From an uncultured Collinsella sp. (GTDB lineage Bacteria; Actinomycetota; Coriobacteriia; Coriobacteriales; Coriobacteriaceae), in NCBI GenBank assembly GCA_902495155.1, contig CABUWD010000076.1, positions 1 to 10,006 on the forward strand: a DNA stretch of 10,006 nucleotides, written 5' to 3'. How positions within the stretch are numbered: position 1 is the stretch's first letter; every line of letters begins with the position of its first letter. Position numbers and translations under genes: made by a program. A model generated the notes under the pieces. The model searched no databases and was not told where the DNA came from. It saw only the letters and a list, made by a program, of their open reading frames with translations. Positions 6,390-10,006 of this stretch are shown piece by piece.

Positions 6390-6950
6390 ATGTCTAACAG
6401 CGTTCAGCGTATGGCCAAGGCGGGCGAAAATATCAGGAAGCTTGGCTTTTGCATGGCAGCCGTTTTTGCAGGGATGCTCGTCGCTTTTGCCGCGTTGGTT
6501 GTTTACGTGATCTGGTATGCGGTTGCAAACGTTGCTTCTGTCGATTCTTTCGGCGTTGCGACGCTTCTCAATGGCGGGTGCATCGTTATCCCAAGCGGAC
6601 TGTGCCTGGCATTCGTCGTGGGTATTTCGCTTGTCGTTCTGTGTGGGATCAGCCGTAACATCTCGCGAGGCGTCTCGCCCTTTACCAAGACGCATGTGCG
6701 GCTTATCCGTGTTCTTGCGCTTGCCTTTGCTGTTAACGCCGCGGTTTCGCTTATTGGTGCCTACGGATCGGTCAATCTTACCATTGGTGGGTTGGAGCTT
6801 TACGTCGTGCCTCATTCCTTCGTTATCGCGTTTTGCCAAGGCGTTGCCTTTGATGCGGGGTCGCTTATCGGCGCGGCTGTCTGTCTGTGTATCTCGGTGA
6901 TCTGGAGTTATGCCTCGCTGCTCCAAGAGCAGTCTGACGAGCTTGTGTAG
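6390..6950 (+). CDS. DUF2975 family membrane protein
   Basis: A 186-residue integral membrane protein with four predicted hydrophobic segments at about residues 18-45, 66-88, 105-125 and 155-175. The loop SRNISRGVSPFTKTHVRLIR (88-107) and the tail SLLQEQSDELV (176-186) match the pattern I know for DUF2975. Proteins of this family are commonly encoded next to a small Cro/CI-type regulator, as here, and their function is unknown; sensing a membrane signal or controlling the partner regulator is a plausible guess. The frame is open from an ATG at 6291, but that start has no SD and its extra residues are unlike a membrane protein N-terminus. The ATG at 6390 has GAGGGTGAG upstream and is preferred. 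The stop codon overlaps the SD of the next gene. Confidence 0.82.
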   Translation: MSNSVQRMAKAGENIRKLGFCMAAVFAGMLVAFAALVVYVIWYAVANVASVDSFGVATLLNGGCIVIPSGLCLAFVVGISLVVLCGISRNISRGVSPFTKTHVRLIRVLALAFAVNAAVSLIGAYGSVNLTIGGLELYVVPHSFVIAFCQGVAFDAGSLIGAAVCLCISVIWSYASLLQEQSDELV

Positions 6951-6958
6951 GAGGAAAC

Positions 6959-7288
6959 ATGAGCTATCTCATCATCGAGCTTGAGACGCAGCTACTTAAG
7001 ACCGGAAAGACCAGTGCTGATCTGATTCGTGCCACGGGGCATACTCCGGCTAATATTTCTAAGCTAAGAAACGGAAAAATTAAAGCTATTCGCCTTAAGA
7101 CGCTTCTCGATATTTGCGATGAACTTGACTGTCAACCGGGAGATATTATTCGGCGGGTGAGTGAGAAAGAGCTTGAGGAGCTTATTGTTGAGCGTGCAAA
7201 AAATGTCGTGAGACAGATGCGGGACGGCGGAGGCGATGAGGTATCGCTTCCGACATCAGTCTTCGCTGTCGATTTGAGTGACGAGTAG
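6959..7288 (+). CDS. Small Cro/CI-family (YozG-type) HTH regulator
   Basis: A 109-residue DNA-binding protein. Residues 18-42 form the helix-turn-helix, with recognition-helix region TPANISKLRNGK (29-40), followed by RLKTLLDICDELDCQPGDII (45-64), the hallmark C-terminal half of the HTH_26/YozG group. The remaining 45 residues are mostly charged helix and may mediate dimerisation or partner contact. It begins eight bases after the DUF2975 gene behind a near-perfect SD (TAGGAGG overlapping the previous stop), so the two are translated together. A strong terminator follows at 7323-7357. I infer that it binds the related sites at 6337-6368 and 7379-7397, controlling its own operon and the ABC operon. 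It could act as repressor or activator. Confidence 0.88.
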   Translation: MSYLIIELETQLLKTGKTSADLIRATGHTPANISKLRNGKIKAIRLKTLLDICDELDCQPGDIIRRVSEKELEELIVERAKNVVRQMRDGGGDEVSLPTSVFAVDLSDE

Positions 7289-7322
7289 CTTAAGGCAAAC
7301 AACTAAAACGAAGTATCAGCAT

Positions 7323-7357
7323 GAAGGGACCCGTGTCTAACACGGGTCCCTTCTTTT
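7323..7357 (+). terminator. Strong rho-independent terminator after the HTH gene
   Basis: GAAGGGACCCGTG (7323-7335) pairs perfectly with CACGGGTCCCTTC (7341-7353) around a five-base loop and is followed by TTTT. It lies 34 bases after the HTH stop codon and isolates the DUF2975-HTH operon from the ABC operon, whose -35 box begins nine bases further on. Confidence 0.93.
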
Positions 7358-7365
7358 AGATTATC

Positions 7366-7394
7366 TTGACAAATATGAGTTATCGAAAAACAAT
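7366..7394 (+). promoter_or_regulatory. Promoter of the ABC exporter operon
   Basis: A perfect -35 box TTGACA (7366-7371) is followed after 17 bases by AACAAT (7389-7394), a weak -10 box with four of six matches. Transcription would begin near 7400, about 30 bases before the ATPase start. The good -35 and poor -10, with a palindrome between and over them, suit a promoter regulated by a DNA-binding protein. Confidence 0.6.
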
Positions 7395-7397
7395 AAC
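7379..7397 (+). promoter_or_regulatory. Operator-like palindrome in the ABC promoter
   Basis: GTTATCG (7379-7385) and CAATAAC (7391-7397) form an inverted repeat with one mismatch around AAAAA, covering the promoter spacer and -10 box. Bases 7380-7395 match the reverse complement of 6336-6351, in the DUF2975 operator, at 14 of 16 positions. This suggests one shared regulator, most simply the HTH protein encoded between the two sites. Confidence 0.5.
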
Positions 7398-7432
7398 AAC
7401 CATGGAAAACGATAAAGGAAAGAAGGAACGAT

Positions 7433-8194
7433 ATGAGCGGTTTTTCTATCAAGCAGAACGGGGGTCCAATGAACGCATCAGCGATAAAGCTGTCAAAGGT
7501 GTCAAAGCGCTACGGGAAACGGCGCGTTTTGCATGACGTCTCCTTCGAGGTGCATCAGTCTGAGCTCTGTGCCCTTGTCGGTGCAAACGGTGCGGGCAAA
7601 AGCACGCTTATTAAAATCGTCTTGGGCCTCTGCGAGCCATCGTCGGGGAGCGTGGAGCTCTTTGGAGGCAAATCAAAGAGAGAGCTTAGCCTGATGCGGA
7701 CGCGTGTCGGCTATGTGCCAGATTCCAGCGGAGCATACCAGTCCCTCAGTGCGGTTGAGAATCTTCGGATCCGATGTGCGGAATGGGGGCTTGATGAGAA
7801 ACGTGAGGTTCCTCGCGTTTTGAGTCTAGTTGGACTGGACGTCGAAGAGAAAAAGAGCGTAAGCAGTTTTTCTCTGGGAATGAAACGGCGGCTGGATATA
7901 GCTACGGCTTTGTTGGGTGACACTGACCTGCTTATTTTTGATGAGCCAGCAAACGGTTTGGACCCGCTGGGCATCGAGAGTATATGGGCCCTTATCGGTC
8001 GATTGAATCGAGAACAGGGTAAGACCATGCTCATCTCTAGCCATGATTTGGATGAGTTGACATCAGTTGCAACAAGTTGCGTGTTTATTCATGACGGCGA
8101 ACTGCTGAAAAAGGAATCGATGGACGTCATAAGGGATGAGGCGTCGTCCCTAAAAGAGTATTACAGGCGCTTGATGAAGGCGGTCTCGCTATGA
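7433..8194 (+). CDS. BcrA/lantibiotic-immunity-type ABC transporter ATPase
   Basis: A 253-residue cytoplasmic ATPase that would power the two downstream permeases. Walker A is GANGAGKST (50-58), the signature region is SFSLGMKRR (145-153), Walker B is LLIFDEP (166-172) and the H-loop His is in SSHDL (202-206). SLGMKxRL and NGLDPLGI are typical of the bacitracin-resistance (BcrA) and lantibiotic self-protection (LanF) branch rather than of importers. The Q-loop reads VGYVPDSSGAY (92-102), with no Gln in the usual place; this branch is known to vary there. Start ATG 7433 has AGAAGGA six bases upstream; an in-frame ATG at 7469 has a poorer site. The stop overlaps the next start by four bases (ATGA). 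I infer export or expulsion of a peptide or membrane-active compound; the substrate is unknown. Confidence 0.92.
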   Translation: MSGFSIKQNGGPMNASAIKLSKVSKRYGKRRVLHDVSFEVHQSELCALVGANGAGKSTLIKIVLGLCEPSSGSVELFGGKSKRELSLMRTRVGYVPDSSGAYQSLSAVENLRIRCAEWGLDEKREVPRVLSLVGLDVEEKKSVSSFSLGMKRRLDIATALLGDTDLLIFDEPANGLDPLGIESIWALIGRLNREQGKTMLISSHDLDELTSVATSCVFIHDGELLKKESMDVIRDEASSLKEYYRRLMKAVSL

Positions 8195-9015
8195 AGCGGG
8201 CGATCCATCCCATAAAGGCAGATATGATGCGTTTGCACAGGATGTTTCCGGCGAAGTTTGGTCTTGCGCTTATTCTGGCGTTCGGCCTTCTCTTCGGTGT
8301 CTTTCTAAAAAACGGAACAACGTTGCTCGCCTTTGGCAATAGCGTTTTTGGGGAGGATATTGGTTTCTGCTGGAATGTAATCGATCCTTCTGCACCCGAT
8401 GAGTCCCTTGTGCGCAGTGCTTTTGCCGGCACGTCTCTGTTCGTTCCGCTCATCGTTTGCCTGGCGATTTTACAGGAGCGTGGCTATGAAGAGGGACACC
8501 GAATTTCTTCAGCAAGAGGTCTTACCCGCTTTAATGGGGTCCTAGCACATGTGCTTTCGTCTGCTTTAATAATTGGCGCAGCATATAGTGCGCTTTGCCT
8601 TCTTCTTTTTGCAATAGCGATAACACGTGGAGGGCAAAACTATGCGCATAGCATGCTGGCTGCATTTTTGCCCGCAATGATAATCAACGCCGTATTGGTG
8701 ATATCGGTTGCGTTGGAGACGGTAACCATCTATCGGATTACAAGCAGCGCTGTATTTAGCGGGGCTGTGATAATAATCGGATTTGTCATGAGCTTGACGC
8801 TCTACGGAACTTACCTTCAGGCGCCCATACCGTCCTTGCGATGGATTTTCCTTCTTCCGGGGCCGTATCTTGGAGTCGGAAGTGCTCTTGGGTATAGCGA
8901 TATGGGGCAGCTGACGCTTCTGGGATATGGCGTGGCAGCCAGCTGTCTATCGGTATTAATTTACGCTCTCGTGAGCTTTCGCGCTGGGGGTGTGTTCAAT
9001 GGCTCGTCAGATTAA
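8191..9015 (+). CDS. ABC-2 type permease, first of pair
   Basis: A 274-residue membrane protein with six likely transmembrane helices at about residues 22-40, 77-96, 117-145, 156-178, 186-206 and 241-262. Between helices 2 and 3 lies a cytoplasmic stretch ERGYEEGHRISSARGLTR (96-113), which matches the coupling-helix region of ABC-2 exporters, where an acidic residue, a small-residue turn and a terminal Arg recur. The larger extracytoplasmic loop spans about residues 41-76. It starts within the ATPase stop (ATGA overlap), so the two are translationally coupled. Such permeases pair with a second subunit, here the next gene, to give a LanFEG- or BcrAB-like exporter. Sequence does not show the substrate. 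The gene uses noticeably more AT-ending codons (TTA, ATA) than genes at the left of the window. Confidence 0.85.
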   Translation: MKRAIHPIKADMMRLHRMFPAKFGLALILAFGLLFGVFLKNGTTLLAFGNSVFGEDIGFCWNVIDPSAPDESLVRSAFAGTSLFVPLIVCLAILQERGYEEGHRISSARGLTRFNGVLAHVLSSALIIGAAYSALCLLLFAIAITRGGQNYAHSMLAAFLPAMIINAVLVISVALETVTIYRITSSAVFSGAVIIIGFVMSLTLYGTYLQAPIPSLRWIFLLPGPYLGVGSALGYSDMGQLTLLGYGVAASCLSVLIYALVSFRAGGVFNGSSD

Positions 9016-9817
9016 AAGACTTCTCCAGTCAGAATGGAAGCATGCGAGCAAATGGGCGTACGCCTTAATCCTGGTAATTTATGCGTGCATGGTGGTATTG
9101 CAGCTTAATTCTTTCCCGATGTGGTTCTGTAGCCTCCGTGAGAATAGTTTCTTGGGCTTTTTCCCAGACCCGACGCTTCGGCTATCGGCAGAGGATGTCC
9201 TTCTATTTGGTAATGCAGAGGTTTTTCGCGGTCTGCTGTTCAACGTAGCCCCGTTGGCTCATGCATTGTTCTTTCCGTTCATCGCGGCTTGTATTGTGCC
9301 GCGCTTTGTCAGTTCGGGCTTTATTGAGGAACCGTGGGGGTTGTCGGAGGCTCGGGGTGGGAAGCGTGTGTGCGCTATCGTTGCGCGAGTGGTGCTGTCT
9401 TCTTTTGCCCTTTTGGGCGCGTTTATCCTGTCGAGTGTCGTTTTGTACTGTCTTAACTGCGTAATCGTTTTGGATGCTCGGCAGTATTTCAACCTGCATG
9501 TATTTTGCTATCGACTTCTTCTGGCGAGTGTCGTCTGCCTTGCATACGTGGTCTCTTGCGTGATCGCTGTTTCCTATTTTGGGTCCGGCTTCGGTCCTAT
9601 TGGCATGCTGCTGCTTGTCAACGTCGTAGCGATCTACATACAGCTCGGGGCCATTCCCATGCTTCCGCTTCCAGCCTCGATGCTCATGTGGATTTGTGGC
9701 GTGACCCCGTTGGGGAATAGTCAATGCATTTCGATTCTAATTGACTGCCTCATAAACGTAGCAAGTGTTTTTGCTATTTGCTTTACCGTCGACCGATTGC
9801 GGTCGAGATTTCTTTGA
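8999..9817 (+). CDS. ABC-2 type permease, second of pair
   Basis: A 272-residue membrane protein with six likely transmembrane helices at about residues 18-37, 84-104, 127-155, 170-193, 198-219 and 246-264. The layout matches the preceding permease: a short basic N-terminus, an outer loop of about 45 residues after helix 1, and a cytoplasmic stretch SSGFIEEPWGLSEARGGKRV (105-124) in the coupling-helix position. The two are probably distant relatives forming a heterodimer, like LanE/LanG. The ATG at 8999 lies inside the end of the previous gene, a 17-base overlap, with GGGGGTG as SD. A GTG at 8990 is in frame but overlaps that SD. It is the last gene of the operon; the next gene is convergent. 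No peptide precursor or modification enzyme follows. Confidence 0.84.
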   Translation: MARQIKRLLQSEWKHASKWAYALILVIYACMVVLQLNSFPMWFCSLRENSFLGFFPDPTLRLSAEDVLLFGNAEVFRGLLFNVAPLAHALFFPFIAACIVPRFVSSGFIEEPWGLSEARGGKRVCAIVARVVLSSFALLGAFILSSVVLYCLNCVIVLDARQYFNLHVFCYRLLLASVVCLAYVVSCVIAVSYFGSGFGPIGMLLLVNVVAIYIQLGAIPMLPLPASMLMWICGVTPLGNSQCISILIDCLINVASVFAICFTVDRLRSRFL

Positions 9818-9855
9818 TTGCTTGTGAGGGATGATCATACCGAGCATACCAAATA

Positions 9856-9895
9856 CAGGGGGGCGGGCACCGTTGCTGGTGTCCGCCCCCCCCTG
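9856..9895. terminator. GC-rich hairpin between convergent genes
   Basis: CAGGGGGGCGGGCACC (9856-9871) pairs with GGTGTCCGCCCCCCCCTG (9878-9895) around a six-base loop, with one G-U pair and two extra C bases bulged. It sits between the permease stop (9817) and the stop of the minus-strand gene (9929), where a bidirectional terminator is expected. The minus-strand side continues TATTT, a modest U-tract; the plus-strand side has none. The run of eight C is also a likely place for sequencing or slippage errors. Confidence 0.65.
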
Positions 9896-9928
9896 GCATG
9901 GAAGGTTTAAGCCTGTGTGATTCGCGAG

Positions 9929-10006
9929 CTAGCGTGCCTGTTTAACCTTGGCAGCAGCCTCGACAAACGACTTCCACAGGTTAAAGTCGGTCTCGAGCGT
10001 CTTCCA
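9929..10006 (-). CDS. C-terminal end of an unidentified minus-strand gene
   Basis: The last 25 codons and a TAG stop (9931-9929) of a gene entering from the right edge. The peptide begins WKTLETDFNLWKSFVE and ends AKVKQAR: an amphipathic helix with a basic tail, using GC-rich codons like the left-hand genes of the window. It is read as coding because the frame is open to the edge, its composition is protein-like, and the stop is followed by a terminator-like hairpin. I do not recognise the family from so short a piece, and no function is offered. Confidence 0.6.
   Translation of the reverse strand, partial: WKTLETDFNLWKSFVEAAAKVKQAR

Noticed and set aside
8990..8998. GTG start for the second permease
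   Set aside because: It overlaps the G-rich SD that correctly precedes the ATG at 8999.

Overview
The window reads as part of an actinobacterial chromosome, most likely a gut Coriobacteriia such as Collinsella. The base composition is GC-rich, Shine-Dalgarno (SD) sites are clear, the left-hand genes use GC-rich third positions, the methionine aminopeptidase carries an N-terminal SEC-C zinc motif, and intergenic gaps hold palindromic repeats. The genus is an inference from style and gene content, not a database match. No tRNA, rRNA, CRISPR array or transposase was seen, and no gap without a gene exceeds 300 bases.

Left part (1-2665, minus strand): a D-2-hydroxyacid dehydrogenase cut by the window start, a SEC-C-containing type I methionine aminopeptidase (map) with a clear terminator, and a COG0731-type radical SAM protein. 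Two palindromic elements lie in the gaps (730-766 and 1781-1847).

Centre (2891-6160, plus strand): an alpha/beta hydrolase, then a two-gene signalling unit behind a near-consensus sigma-70 promoter. The first gene encodes a 626-residue protein with a cysteine-bearing N-terminus, a degenerate GGDEF domain, a receiver domain and an apparently intact HD-GYP phosphodiesterase domain. The second encodes a free-standing histidine phosphotransfer (HPt) protein. Together they look like the output end of a phosphorelay acting on cyclic-di-GMP; no histidine kinase is in the window.

Right part (6185-9817, plus strand): a long hairpin element, then a DUF2975 membrane protein with a small Cro/CI-type regulator ending in a strong terminator. 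Just beyond it, a promoter with a perfect -35 box drives an ABC exporter operon: one BcrA/lantibiotic-immunity-type ATPase and two six-helix permeases, with overlapping genes. Closely related sequence elements (14 of 16 bases) lie upstream of the DUF2975 operon and inside the ABC promoter. This suggests that one regulator, plausibly the small HTH protein, controls both. A GC-rich hairpin and the last 25 codons of an unidentified minus-strand gene close the window.

The best candidates for something new are the GGDEF-REC-HD-GYP plus HPt module, the shared operator linking the DUF2975/HTH pair to the ABC exporter, and the hairpin repeats, above all the one at 6185-6247, whose pairing favours a plus-strand RNA.
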